Assembly (NCBI RefSeq): GCF_003934165.1
Contig: NZ_RKST01000008.1
Location: 124,001-188,000 of the forward strand
Origin: Borborobacter arsenicus
Lineage (GTDB): Bacteria > Pseudomonadota > Alphaproteobacteria > Rhizobiales > Rhizobiaceae
Length of the DNA: 64,000 nt
Reading direction: 5' to 3'
How positions within the stretch are numbered: position 1 is the first letter of the stretch; each line of letters opens with the position of its first letter. Below the pieces are notes generated by a model. The model did no database searches. It had not been told where the DNA came from and was given only the letters and a program-made list of their open reading frames with translations. Both the position numbers and the translations under genes were made by a program. Positions 35,856 through 44,201 of the stretch are shown in pieces.

Positions 35856-37534
35856 TGCGGCCAATCCTGCTGGGGAGCCACGGTCCCGTCAGCGAAATAC
35901 CATCCGGACCGATGCTGGAACTCCACCAATGCCATGCCGTTCCTGTTGAGCTTGCAACGCCTGCCGATCTCCGCGCACAGTGTTGCCTGACGCTGCCTGT
36001 CGAACTCCCTGTTCGTCAGAGCCCTTTCCCCGTCCAGAAATGCCAAGGCAAGTTGTTCGATCTGGCCCAGTTCGCTATCGGGTTTGGGCGACTGACCCAG
36101 CTGCTTTGCGGCCTCAGTCGAGCCATTGGTCGCGGCTTTCTGCAGCCACTCCCAGCCCGTGGCCTTGTCCATCGCAACGCCTCGGCCGTTCATCAGCCGG
36201 TCGCCCAATTGCCATTGGGCCCAGGCGTTGCCCAGCCTCGCCGCCTCGCGGTACTGCGCAATCGCCTTGGTATCGTCGGCTGTCGTGCCCTCGCCCGTCT
36301 CGTACATATAGCCGAGCTCGGCGACAGCGTCGGGATGGAACAGTTGTGCAGCGACCGATATTGCCTTGAACGCCTCGGAAGAGGATTTAGTGGTTCCAGT
36401 ACCATCTCGAAGGCGCAGCCCGATCATATAGATCGCATTCGCGTCACCTGCCGCCGCGGCACGTTCCTGCCATGAGTAACCCTTTTGCACGTCGTGGTGG
36501 GGGTCGTTGGGATCAAGATGGATCAAGGCCAGATTGACCATGGCCGTCGGGTCTCCGGCATCCGCGGCCTCCGTAAACAAGCGGAAAGCCTGCTCATTGT
36601 CTTCCTTGCTTGGATTGTTCGTGTAGCGAAGCAGGAAGCCAAGAATGAGTTTTGCCCGATCGAACCCGCGGGCAATCGCGTTCTCGGCGTGGGCCTTGGC
36701 TTCGCCCATGTCTGTCTTCACACCGAGCCCGTTGGCGTAAATCCGGGAGAGGAAATAGCTGCCCCATGGGTCACCTGCCGCCGCCAGCTTTTCCATGAAG
36801 CGCATGACCAGTTTCTGGTCTTCAGGCAGCGCTGCGCGCAGTCGATGGGTGAAAGAGCCGGTCAGGGCATTGAAAATGCGCGCCCGACCAATCAGTGCAA
36901 GATCGTCGGGCAGTCTCGGCACCGAGATATATTCCAACTGCATTGCGGGTTTGGGATCCGTCCCACTATCGATATGCGCGGCTGCGTCGGAAAATATCGC
37001 CTTGAGCGCGGATGGCGTAAGCGCCCCGGTTAAGGTGCCGCCGTCATTGAGCGTCGGGCTGCCGAGAACCACCCCATGCCGCATCGCGATGGCTGACAAA
37101 AGCTTGTGGTCAAGCGGCGCGTAGGCCGTAAAGCCCGAATTGTTCCATTTCGTCAGTACGTAGAGCCGTTCGCTGCCGCCAATATTGTCGCCAAGCTCCA
37201 GGATGGACCAATTCGGGGCGACGTTCACCAGCCGGCCGGAGTAGAGGCTTGCATCGAGCTTGCCATCTTTCTTGTGGGTGTAGGATTCGAGCAAAAAATC
37301 CTTTCCGTCGATCGCAACGAACCTGAAGGACAAGGTGTCGGTTGCAGTCGAGTTGCCCTGCCCTGCGCCCTTGGCCGTATAAGTCGCGTCGCGTTCAAAC
37401 GGAGCCGCGTCGATGCTGGAAAATACCGGTTGCTCGGTCTTGGGAAAGCACGCGCCCAGGAAACCGGCCAAAGCGATGATGCCCAGTATTCTGGCAGCCT
37501 GGCGACAGACATCCCCTCGCAGAAAAAACAGCAT
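35852..37534 (-). CDS. Sel1-repeat (TPR-like) lipoprotein
   Basis: A 560-residue lipoprotein with lipobox LGAC (Cys29). Residues about 35-230 are a beta-rich region of unknown fold. Residues about 255-480 contain several Sel1-type repeats (GDPWGSYFLSRIYANG, GDPTAMVNLALIHLD, GDANAIYMIGLRLRDGTG, FHPDAVAELGYMYETGEG, GNAWAQWQLGDRLMNGRG), which form helical scaffolds for protein contacts. The C-terminus has a cysteine pair (LCAEIGRRCKLNRNG). The ATG at 37534 follows AGGTGG; the frame runs 36 codons further upstream without a signal-like start. First gene of the three-gene exported cassette, coupled to the DUF1036 gene. Confidence 0.82.
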   Translation of the reverse strand: MLFFLRGDVCRQAARILGIIALAGFLGACFPKTEQPVFSSIDAAPFERDATYTAKGAGQGNSTATDTLSFRFVAIDGKDFLLESYTHKKDGKLDASLYSGRLVNVAPNWSILELGDNIGGSERLYVLTKWNNSGFTAYAPLDHKLLSAIAMRHGVVLGSPTLNDGGTLTGALTPSALKAIFSDAAAHIDSGTDPKPAMQLEYISVPRLPDDLALIGRARIFNALTGSFTHRLRAALPEDQKLVMRFMEKLAAAGDPWGSYFLSRIYANGLGVKTDMGEAKAHAENAIARGFDRAKLILGFLLRYTNNPSKEDNEQAFRLFTEAADAGDPTAMVNLALIHLDPNDPHHDVQKGYSWQERAAAAGDANAIYMIGLRLRDGTGTTKSSSEAFKAISVAAQLFHPDAVAELGYMYETGEGTTADDTKAIAQYREAARLGNAWAQWQLGDRLMNGRGVAMDKATGWEWLQKAATNGSTEAAKQLGQSPKPDSELGQIEQLALAFLDGERALTNREFDRQRQATLCAEIGRRCKLNRNGMALVEFQHRSGWYFADGTVAPQQDWPQ

Positions 37535-37847
37535 GTCGCCACCTCGACGACTTCGGGCTCTGACTGCGGCCCAACACTTGATCCACAATCCAGAAATAAC
37601 AGAAGTGTGATTTACACGCGGATGAGCCGTCAACACCGCCAAATGACGGGGCGCTTACCATCTTCCATTGATATGTACCGTGCTTCCGGATGCTGGGAGC
37701 ATGCGTGACCGAGGTTAATCTCGGGGCACTCGTGCTTGGGCAGCGCGGCGGTGCGCCTGGTGCTACTGCCGGGGCGCTGATCGGTAGCGCGAATGAGCCC
37801 GGCCGATGCTATTATCGTGGCTTGAGGGGGCGGCGTTATATTGCGCG
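37535..37847. other. Intergenic region upstream of the Sel1 lipoprotein gene
   Basis: About 310 bp with no supportable gene. It must contain the promoter of the exported-protein cassette (minus strand). No clear consensus element, transposase remnant or copy of the tRNA 3' end was found here. Confidence 0.6.
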
Positions 37848-37877
37848 TTGTCCTGCAGGCTACTGACTGCAGGACAA
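37848..37877. other. Strong unexplained hairpin next to the hup terminator
   Basis: Perfect 11-bp inverted repeat TTGTCCTGCAG (37848-37858) / CTGCAGGACAA (37867-37877) with an 8-nt loop. It lies just past the HU terminator. On the + strand it is followed by AAGAAAAG, not by T, so it is not a standard terminator. Confidence 0.6.
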
Positions 37878-37880
37878 AAG

Positions 37881-37904
37881 AAAAGCCGGTCAAAGCCGGC
37901 TTTT
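37881..37904 (-). terminator. Rho-independent terminator of the HU gene
   Basis: AAAAGCCGG (37881-37889) / CCGGCTTTT (37896-37904) with a 6-nt loop. Read on the minus strand the stem runs into TTTTCTTTT, 24 bp after the HU stop codon. Confidence 0.9.
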
Positions 37905-37928
37905 CACATTCATGCTGCTGATTTGCGA

Positions 37929-38201
37929 TCAGTTGACGGCGTCCTTGAGGCCCTTTCCGGCCGAGAACTTGGGCACGGTGCGAGCCGGAATCTTTACTTC
38001 CGCGCCGGTCTGGGGATTGCGGCCGGTTGAAGCGGCGCGCTTGGACACGGAGAAGTTGCCAAAGCCGACGAGACGAACGTCTCCGCCCTTCTTCAGTTCA
38101 CCGGTGATCACCGAAAACACGGCTTCGACAGCGGACTGCGCCTTGTTCTTTTCCAGACCAGCCTCTTCGGCAACGGCAGACACTAGTTCGTTCTTGTTCA
38201 T
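37929..38201 (-). CDS. hup: DNA-binding protein HU
   Basis: Nucleoid-associated protein of 90 residues, normal for HU. Signatures: MNKNELVSAVAEEAGL at the start and GFGNFSVSKRAASTGRNPQTG, the DNA-clasping arm with the key proline. The ATG at 38201 follows GGAAGGAAG and was chosen over a frame open for 28 more codons. It lies just downstream of lon on the same strand, as in many proteobacteria, but a terminator separates them. Confidence 0.96.
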   Translation of the reverse strand: MNKNELVSAVAEEAGLEKNKAQSAVEAVFSVITGELKKGGDVRLVGFGNFSVSKRAASTGRNPQTGAEVKIPARTVPKFSAGKGLKDAVN

Positions 38202-38330
38202 AAAGACTTCCTTCCATGAGAGGACCGGGACTAACGACTCGACCGGCAGGAAACGGACTTTAGGAAGAACCGTTCCCGCAACCAAGCGGGAAAGTCATGG
38301 AAACGCTGGTTTTCCGCGGTTTTTCAACGA

Positions 38331-38356
38331 AAAAGCCGGGCTTTCGCCCGGCTTTT
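38331..38356 (-). terminator. Rho-independent terminator of lon
   Basis: AAAAGCCGGGC (38331-38341) / GCCCGGCTTTT (38346-38356) with a TTTC loop. On the minus strand the stem is followed by a T run (TTTTT). It sits between lon and the HU gene. Confidence 0.93.
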
Positions 38357-38389
38357 CTCTTGAACGGTCGGCATTGAGCCCCCGAATCG

Positions 38390-40804
38390 TCAATGTGCCA
38401 GCGTTTTTCCCGCATCCGCACCGGTTTCGGCCTTTGAAGCTGCGGCTTCAACAGGCTCCACCCACTCGATCGGCTCGGGCATGCGAACCAGCGCATGGCG
38501 TAGCACCTCGCCCACGCGGGCGACCGGAATGATCTCCATGCCGCTCTTCACGTTTTCCGGAATCTCCGCCAGATCCTTGGCGTTATCTTCCGGAATCAGC
38601 ACCTTCTTGATACCGCCACGAAGGGCCGCCAGCAGCTTCTCCTTCAGGCCGCCGATCGGCAGCACCCTGCCGCGCAGCGTGATCTCGCCGGTCATCGCGA
38701 CATCGGCCCGCACCGGAATTCCGGTCAGCACCGAGACGATGGCCGTCGCCATGGCGACACCAGCCGACGGGCCATCCTTGGGCGTCGCACCTTCCGGCAC
38801 GTGCACATGGATGTCGCGCTTGTCGAACAGCGGCGGCTCGATGCCGAAATCGATCGCGCGGGAGTGGACATAGGACGCCGCCGCCGAAATCGATTCCTTC
38901 ATCACGTCCTTGAGGTTGCCGGTCACCGTCATCTTGCCCTTGCCGGGCATCATGACGCCTTCGATCGTAAGCAGTTCCCCACCGACCTCGGTCCACGCCA
39001 GGCCGGTCACGACGCCGACCTGATCGTCAGCCTCGACCTGCCCGAAGCGGAAGCGCGGAACGCCGAGATAGTCCGAGAGATTGGCCGGCGTGATCTTTAC
39101 CGACTTCTTCTTGGTCTTGATGATCTCGGTAACCGCCTTGCGGCCAAGCTTCATCAACTCACGCTCAAGGCTACGAACACCGGCTTCACGGGTATAGGTC
39201 TGGATGATCGCACGGATCGCGTCGTCCGAGACCGAGAACTCCTTCGGCTGCAGGGCGTGGTCGCGCATCACCTTGGGCATCAGGTGCCGCTTGGCGATCT
39301 CGACCTTCTCATCCTCCGTGTAGCCGGCGATACGAATGATCTCCATGCGGTCCATCAAGGGCGCCGGGATATTCAGCGTGTTCGCCGTCGTCACGAACAT
39401 CACGCTCGACAGGTCGTATTCGACCTCGAGATAGTGATCCATGAAGGACGAGTTCTGTTCCGGATCGAGCACCTCCAGCAGCGCCGAGGACGGATCGCCA
39501 CGGAAGTCCTGGCCCATCTTGTCGATTTCGTCGAGCAGGAAGAGCGGATTGGACTTCTTGGCCTTCTTCATCGACTGGATGACCTTGCCGGGCATCGAGC
39601 CGATATAGGTGCGCCGATGGCCACGGATTTCGGCCTCGTCGCGCACGCCGCCAAGCGCCATGCGCACGAACTCGCGGCCGGTCGCCTTGGCAATCGACTT
39701 GCCGAGCGAAGTCTTGCCGACGCCGGGAGGGCCGACGAGGCACAGGATCGGGCCTTTCAGCTTCTTCTGGCGGCTCTGCACGGCCAGATATTCGACGATG
39801 CGGTCCTTGACCTTGTCGAGGCCGAAATGATCGGTGTCGAGCACCTCCTGGGCGAAGTCGAGGTCCTGCTTGACCTTGGAGTTCTTGCTCCACGGGATCG
39901 AAAGCAGCCAGTCGAGATAGTTGCGCACGACCGTGGATTCGGCCGACATCGGCGACATTGAACGCAGCTTCTTCAATTCGGCGTCCGCCTTTTCGCGGGC
40001 CTCCTTGGACAGCTTCGTCTTCTTGATGCGCGCCTCCAGTTCGGCCACCTCGTCGCGGCCGTCCTCGCCCTCGCCGAGTTCCTTCTGGATCGCCTTCATC
40101 TGCTCGTTGAGGTAGTATTCGCGCTGGGTCTTCTCCATCTGGCGCTTGACGCGCGAGCGGATGCGCTTTTCCACCTGCAGCACGGAAATTTCGGCTTCCA
40201 TGAAGCCCATGGCCTTTTCAAGCCGCTCCCGGACAGACAGCGTGCCGAGCATTTCCTGCTTTTCAGGGATCTTGATGGCAAGATGCGAAGCCACCGTATC
40301 GGCGAGCTTGGAATAGTCGTCGATCTGGCTGGCCGCACCGACCACTTCGGGCGAAATCTTCTTGTTGAGCTTCACATAGTTTTCGAAGTCGGAGATGACG
40401 GTGCGCGCCAGCGCTTCCACCTCGACCTCTTCCTCGTCCGGCTCGGTGAGCAGGACGGCCTTGGCCTCGTGAAAGTCCTCACGATCTGTAAAGCCCGTGA
40501 TCTGCGCGCGCGAAGTGCCCTCGACCAGCACCTTGACGGTGCCGTCCGGCAACTTCAGCAGTTGCAGCACATTGGCGAGCGTGCCCGTCTCATAGATCGT
40601 GTCGGGCTCGGGATCGTCATCGGCGGCATTCATCTGGGTCGCAAGCAGGATCTGCTTTTCCGCGCCCATCACATCTTCGAGGGCCTTGATCGATTTCTCG
40701 CGCCCGACAAAAAGTGGGACAATCATATGCGGGAACACGACGATATCGCGCAATGGGAGGACTGCGAAAACGGCATCGCCGGGAGACCGGGACAAACTGG
40801 TCAT
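38390..40804 (-). CDS. lon: ATP-dependent protease Lon
   Basis: Cytosolic AAA+ serine protease that degrades misfolded and regulatory proteins. In 804 residues: an N-terminal substrate domain ([19 protein letters not shown]), a coiled coil, Walker [10 protein letters not shown] near residue 356, Walker [11 protein letters not shown] near 420, and the Ser-Lys dyad with Ser near 679 (DGPSAGVA) and Lys near 720 ([13 protein letters not shown]). A 25-residue Ala/Glu-rich tail follows the protease domain. The ATG at 40804 gives the usual N-terminus, five codons inside the open frame. In Caulobacter, Lon degrades CcrM, DnaA and SciP; a similar cell-cycle role is possible here (inference). Confidence 0.97.
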   Translation of the reverse strand: MTSLSRSPGDAVFAVLPLRDIVVFPHMIVPLFVGREKSIKALEDVMGAEKQILLATQMNAADDDPEPDTIYETGTLANVLQLLKLPDGTVKVLVEGTSRAQITGFTDREDFHEAKAVLLTEPDEEEVEVEALARTVISDFENYVKLNKKISPEVVGAASQIDDYSKLADTVASHLAIKIPEKQEMLGTLSVRERLEKAMGFMEAEISVLQVEKRIRSRVKRQMEKTQREYYLNEQMKAIQKELGEGEDGRDEVAELEARIKKTKLSKEAREKADAELKKLRSMSPMSAESTVVRNYLDWLLSIPWSKNSKVKQDLDFAQEVLDTDHFGLDKVKDRIVEYLAVQSRQKKLKGPILCLVGPPGVGKTSLGKSIAKATGREFVRMALGGVRDEAEIRGHRRTYIGSMPGKVIQSMKKAKKSNPLFLLDEIDKMGQDFRGDPSSALLEVLDPEQNSSFMDHYLEVEYDLSSVMFVTTANTLNIPAPLMDRMEIIRIAGYTEDEKVEIAKRHLMPKVMRDHALQPKEFSVSDDAIRAIIQTYTREAGVRSLERELMKLGRKAVTEIIKTKKKSVKITPANLSDYLGVPRFRFGQVEADDQVGVVTGLAWTEVGGELLTIEGVMMPGKGKMTVTGNLKDVMKESISAAASYVHSRAIDFGIEPPLFDKRDIHVHVPEGATPKDGPSAGVAMATAIVSVLTGIPVRADVAMTGEITLRGRVLPIGGLKEKLLAALRGGIKKVLIPEDNAKDLAEIPENVKSGMEIIPVARVGEVLRHALVRMPEPIEWVEPVEAAASKAETGADAGKTLAH

Positions 40805-41186
40805 TATCCAACCTTTCATTTCGCAGCCGCGCTTTGGCCAACCGCGAATCTCATTTTAACGGTGGCAAACCGTTCCGCCTATCACTGGTGGTACAGGATT
40901 TCAGCACGGAAAGCAGCCCACTACCTTTCGGGTGTTAGTTGGATGCATGGCTAATAAATATCAAGAGCGGACTTCAAAGGCATGGCGCTCATCTACTCAT
41001 TTCGACGCAAGCGCCCTGCGCGGCCCGCGATGCTTCCGCAACGGACGGTTTTTAATCGACATCGATCAACGTGACGGCCAAAAAAAATTGCATTTCGCAG
41101 GGAACCATTCCCGAAGCTTGGCATTTCATGGCTGTCGGAAGCATTTTCAAATGGAGAAATCCACGAGAAAACGCCAAAGACAAAAG
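40805..41186. other. Long intergenic region between lon and the CsbD-family gene
   Basis: About 380 bp before a terminator-like hairpin, with no convincing coding frame. It must hold the lon promoter (minus strand). The + strand ends at a terminator-like hairpin (41187-41225) with no gene before it, so a small RNA cannot be excluded. No perfect heat-shock or EcfG-type promoter was found. Confidence 0.5.
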
Positions 41187-41225
41187 CGCTTCCCCATCCT
41201 TCAATGCGATGCGGGAAGCGTTTTT
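41187..41225 (+). terminator. Orphan terminator-like hairpin upstream of csbD
   Basis: CGCTTCCC (41187-41194) / GGGAAGCG (41213-41220), extended by A/T pairs across one bulged G and followed by TTTTT. No annotated + strand gene precedes it. Confidence 0.5.
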
Positions 41226-41324
41226 ATTCCCGCCTTTTCAATTTTACGCTGTACTCTCCCCTTGCATGCAACCAATCTCCTGGCTTGCCGTTGTGGCCGG
41301 CAACCCAACACAGGAGATGTGGAA

Positions 41325-41504
41325 ATGGTGAATAAGGACCAGGTGAAGGGAGTGGCCAATCAGGCCAAGGGCGCCGTGAAGGAAGCGGCCGGAAAAGTAA
41401 CCGGCAACAAGAAGACCGAGGCCGAGGGCAAGACCGAAAAGCTCGCCGGCAAGGTCCAGAAGGGCTATGGCGACGCCAAGGAAAAGGTCAAGAAGGCGCT
41501 GTAA
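41325..41504 (+). CDS. CsbD family stress protein
   Basis: A 59-residue, Lys/Ala/Glu-rich, highly hydrophilic protein of the CsbD family. It begins MVNKDQVKGVANQAKGAVKE and contains the family repeat KVTGNKKTEAEGKTEKLAGK. Homologues are induced by general stress and starvation; the molecular role is unknown. A CAGGAGA ribosome site precedes the ATG at 41325. The frame is open far upstream, but that part is non-coding. Confidence 0.9.
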   Translation: MVNKDQVKGVANQAKGAVKEAAGKVTGNKKTEAEGKTEKLAGKVQKGYGDAKEKVKKAL

Positions 41505-41695
41505 GCAAAGCTGCAAGTGCACGGAGGTGGGAGCAGGAATTCCGCCTCCGCCACTGCATTTGGCGCCTGCCGAAGTCCCCTTCCCCGGATTGAACCGATT
41601 TGGTCGCCAGGCGGCGTCACTCATGGCTTGAAGCCGGTGATGCAAAGGGGTAGGCCCGTCCCCGAACCTCAAAGCTTTTTCTGGAGACGGTGCCC

Positions 41696-43093
41696 GTGAC
41701 TACGCCGAAGACAAGAACCGAAACCGATACGTTCGGGCCGATCGAAGTAGCTGCCGATCGCTATTGGGGCGCGCAGGCGCAGCGCTCGCTCGGCAATTTC
41801 AAGATCGGCTGGGAAAAGCAGCCGCTTTCAGTGGTGCGGGCGCTCGGCATCGTCAAGCGCGCCTGCGCGGAAGCCAATATGGAACTGAAGCGGCTCGATC
41901 CCGCCATTGGTGAAACCATCGTCAAGGCTGCCCAGGAAGTCATCGACGGCAAGCTCAACGATCATTTCCCGCTGGTGGTGTGGCAGACTGGGTCGGGCAC
42001 CCAGTCCAACATGAATACCAATGAAGTGATCTCCAACCGCGCCATCGAGATGCTGGGCGGCGAGATGGGCTCCAAGAAGCCGGTTCACCCCAACGACCAC
42101 GTCAATATGAGCCAGTCGTCGAACGACACCTATCCGACGGCAATGCACATCGCCTGCGCCGAGCGCATCGTTCACGACCTCCTCCCCGCGCTCAAGCACC
42201 TGCACGCCGCGCTGGATGCCAAGGCCAAGGCCTTCGACCATATCGTTAAGATCGGCCGCACCCATACGCAGGACGCGACCCCGCTGACACTCGGCCAGGA
42301 ATTTTCCGGCTATGCGGCGCAGGTCGCGTCCTCGATCAAGCGCATCGAGCTCACCCTGCCTGGCCTGTGCGAACTGGCCCAGGGCGGCACGGCGGTCGGC
42401 ACCGGGCTCAACGCACCGGTCGGCTTTGCCGAGAAAGTCGCCGCGCGCATTGCGGCGATTACCGGCATCGACTTCGTGTCCGCACCCAACAAGTTCGAAG
42501 CGCTGGCTGCCCATGATTCGATGGTGTTTTCGCATGGCGCAATCAATGCGACCGCTGCCGCCCTGTTCAAGATCGCCAATGACATCCGTTTCCTCGGCTC
42601 GGGGCCGCGTTCGGGCCTCGGCGAACTGGCCCTGCCGGAGAATGAACCCGGCTCGTCGATCATGCCGGGCAAGGTCAATCCGACCCAATGTGAAGCGCTG
42701 ACGCAGGTTTGCGCGCAGGTCTTCGGCAATCAAGCCACGCTTACCTTTGCCGGTAGCCAGGGCCATTTCGAGCTCAACGTCTACAATCCGCTGATGGCCT
42801 ACAACTTCCTGCAGTCGGTGCAGCTCCTGTCTGACGCGGCCGTCTCCTTCACCGACAATTGCGTGGTCGGCATCGAGGCGCGCGAGGACAATATCAAGGC
42901 GGCACTGGAACGTTCGCTGATGCTGGTTACGGCGCTTGCGCCGACCATCGGCTATGACAACGCCGCCAAGATCGCCAAGACGGCGCACAAGAACGGCACC
43001 ACGCTGCGCGAAGAAGCTCTGGCGACCGGCCTGGTCAGCGAGGCCGATTACGATCGCCTGGTGCGGCCGGAGGAAATGACACATCCAGGCTGA
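41696..43093 (+). CDS. fumC: Class II fumarate hydratase
   Basis: TCA-cycle enzyme, iron-independent. A 465-residue protein with the fumarase/aspartase signature [15 protein letters not shown] near residue 322, plus [14 protein letters not shown] and [11 protein letters not shown] active-site segments. Two GTG starts are possible, at 41690 and 41696. The second has GGAG at 9-bp spacing and yields the usual [17 protein letters not shown] start, so it was chosen; the first would have the ribosome site too close. Confidence 0.95.
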   Translation: MTTPKTRTETDTFGPIEVAADRYWGAQAQRSLGNFKIGWEKQPLSVVRALGIVKRACAEANMELKRLDPAIGETIVKAAQEVIDGKLNDHFPLVVWQTGSGTQSNMNTNEVISNRAIEMLGGEMGSKKPVHPNDHVNMSQSSNDTYPTAMHIACAERIVHDLLPALKHLHAALDAKAKAFDHIVKIGRTHTQDATPLTLGQEFSGYAAQVASSIKRIELTLPGLCELAQGGTAVGTGLNAPVGFAEKVAARIAAITGIDFVSAPNKFEALAAHDSMVFSHGAINATAAALFKIANDIRFLGSGPRSGLGELALPENEPGSSIMPGKVNPTQCEALTQVCAQVFGNQATLTFAGSQGHFELNVYNPLMAYNFLQSVQLLSDAAVSFTDNCVVGIEAREDNIKAALERSLMLVTALAPTIGYDNAAKIAKTAHKNGTTLREEALATGLVSEADYDRLVRPEEMTHPG

Positions 43094-43162
43094 GGATCCC
43101 TTCATCCTGTGAACAATGTGTCGCTGAAAAACCATCTTTGGTGAACAGTCGAAATTCTCTAA

Positions 43163-43184
43163 GTGAGGGGCATCAACCCCTCAC
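43163..43184 (+). promoter_or_regulatory. Perfect stem-loop abutting the doxX ribosome site
   Basis: GTGAGGGG (43163-43170) and CCCCTCAC (43177-43184) form an 8-bp stem with a CATCAA loop. The ribosome site GGAG begins at the very next base (43185). It may control translation or stabilise the mRNA 5' end. Confidence 0.55.
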
Positions 43185-43195
43185 GGAGAATGTCA

Positions 43196-43621
43196 ATGTC
43201 CACCGATTCAACCGCCGTCGTCGTAAAGCCCGGCGTTGCTACTTCGTCCGCCGTTGTCCTGGTCGGGCGTGTCCTTTTATCCTCGCTCTTCATTCTTGCC
43301 GGCTATGCGAAGCTGACCGGCCTTGCCGGCACCGCCGGCTGGTTCGGCAGCATCGGCTTGCCGATGCCGATGGTCACGGCGGTTGTCGTGGGTCTGCTCG
43401 AGTTCTTTGGCGGCCTGGCCATTCTGGTCGGTTTCCAGACGCGCATTGCCGCGATTGCACTGGCAATCTTCACCCTCGCAGCCACGGCAATCGCGCATCT
43501 CGATTTCGCCGATCAGATGCAGGTGCTGCTGTTCCAGAAGAACATCTCGATCGTCGGTGGCTTGCTTATCGTCGCAGCCTTTGGCGCCGGTGCTCTGTCG
43601 ATCGATAACCGTCGCCGTTGA
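43196..43621 (+). CDS. DoxX family membrane protein (copy 1)
   Basis: A 141-residue inner-membrane protein with four hydrophobic helices and the DoxX pattern LVGRVLLSSLFILAGYAKL...GTAGWF, then LEFFGGLAILVGFQTR. An 18-residue hydrophilic N-terminus precedes the first helix. DoxX relatives are linked to thiol/redox stress complexes in mycobacteria, but most bacterial members are uncharacterised. Of two nearby ATGs (43190, 43196) the second has proper spacing from GGAG. A paralogue follows 157 bp downstream, after a terminator. Confidence 0.88.
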   Translation: MSTDSTAVVVKPGVATSSAVVLVGRVLLSSLFILAGYAKLTGLAGTAGWFGSIGLPMPMVTAVVVGLLEFFGGLAILVGFQTRIAAIALAIFTLAATAIAHLDFADQMQVLLFQKNISIVGGLLIVAAFGAGALSIDNRRR

Positions 43622-43637
43622 GATAGTCACATCAGCT

Positions 43638-43669
43638 AAAGCCCGGCCTTCATCGGCCGGGCTTTTTTT
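43638..43669 (+). terminator. Rho-independent terminator after doxX copy 1
   Basis: AAAGCCCGGCC (43638-43648) / GGCCGGGC (43655-43662) with a 6-nt loop, followed by TTTTTTT. Confidence 0.95.
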
Positions 43670-43778
43670 ATTTTACTGAAACGCAAGGGACGGGTGAGCC
43701 CGGCCTCCCGCCTTTTTCCTTATCCCGCTCCAGCCAAAAATGGCTATCCTTCCCCCGTCGATAATGTGGGGAATCACA

Positions 43779-44162
43779 ATGTCCAACAGCGCTATCGTTC
43801 TTGTCGGCCGCATCCTGCTGTCGATCATCTTCATTCTTGCCGGCTTTGAAAAGCTGACAGCAATCGCCGGAACCGCGCAATATTTCGCAAGCTACAACTT
43901 GCCGGCACCGACTGTCCTGGCCGTTCTTGCCGGGTTGTTGGAACTGCTTGCCGGACTCGCGATCCTGATTGGTTTCCAGACTCGCATTGCCGCCTATTTG
44001 CTTGCGCTCTTCTGTATCGTCACGGCGCTGATTGCCCATATGGACTGGGCGGACGGCATGCAACTCATCCATTTCCAGAAGAACCTGGCCATGGCAGGTG
44101 GTTTCCTGGTTCTGGCGGCTTTTGGTCCGGGCTCCCTTTCCATCGACGCCAAGCGCGGCTAG
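43779..44162 (+). CDS. DoxX family membrane protein (copy 2)
   Basis: A 127-residue four-helix membrane protein closely related to the preceding gene. The shared pattern includes LVGRILLSIIFILAGFEKLT, GLAILIGFQTRIAAYLLAL, HFQKNLAMAGGFL and the SIDAKRG end. It lacks the 18-residue hydrophilic N-terminus of copy 1. The ATG at 43779 follows GGGGAAT. A terminator between the copies indicates a separate promoter. Tandem duplication is the simplest origin. Confidence 0.88.
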   Translation: MSNSAIVLVGRILLSIIFILAGFEKLTAIAGTAQYFASYNLPAPTVLAVLAGLLELLAGLAILIGFQTRIAAYLLALFCIVTALIAHMDWADGMQLIHFQKNLAMAGGFLVLAAFGPGSLSIDAKRG

Positions 44163-44201
44163 ACACCAAACTCCGAGGCCAGCGGCCCATCCGGCCCCTG
44201 A

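Noticed and set aside
37535-37880. Second copy of the tRNA-Val 3' end as an attachment-site repeat
   Set aside because: No stretch matching the T-arm/acceptor end was seen here or elsewhere in the accessory stretch, and no integrase gene is present.
41101-41130. EcfG-type stress promoter (GGAAC...CGTT) upstream of csbD
   Set aside because: GGAAC occurs at 41101, but the downstream half at the proper distance reads CATT rather than CGTT, and it lies before the terminator-like hairpin.
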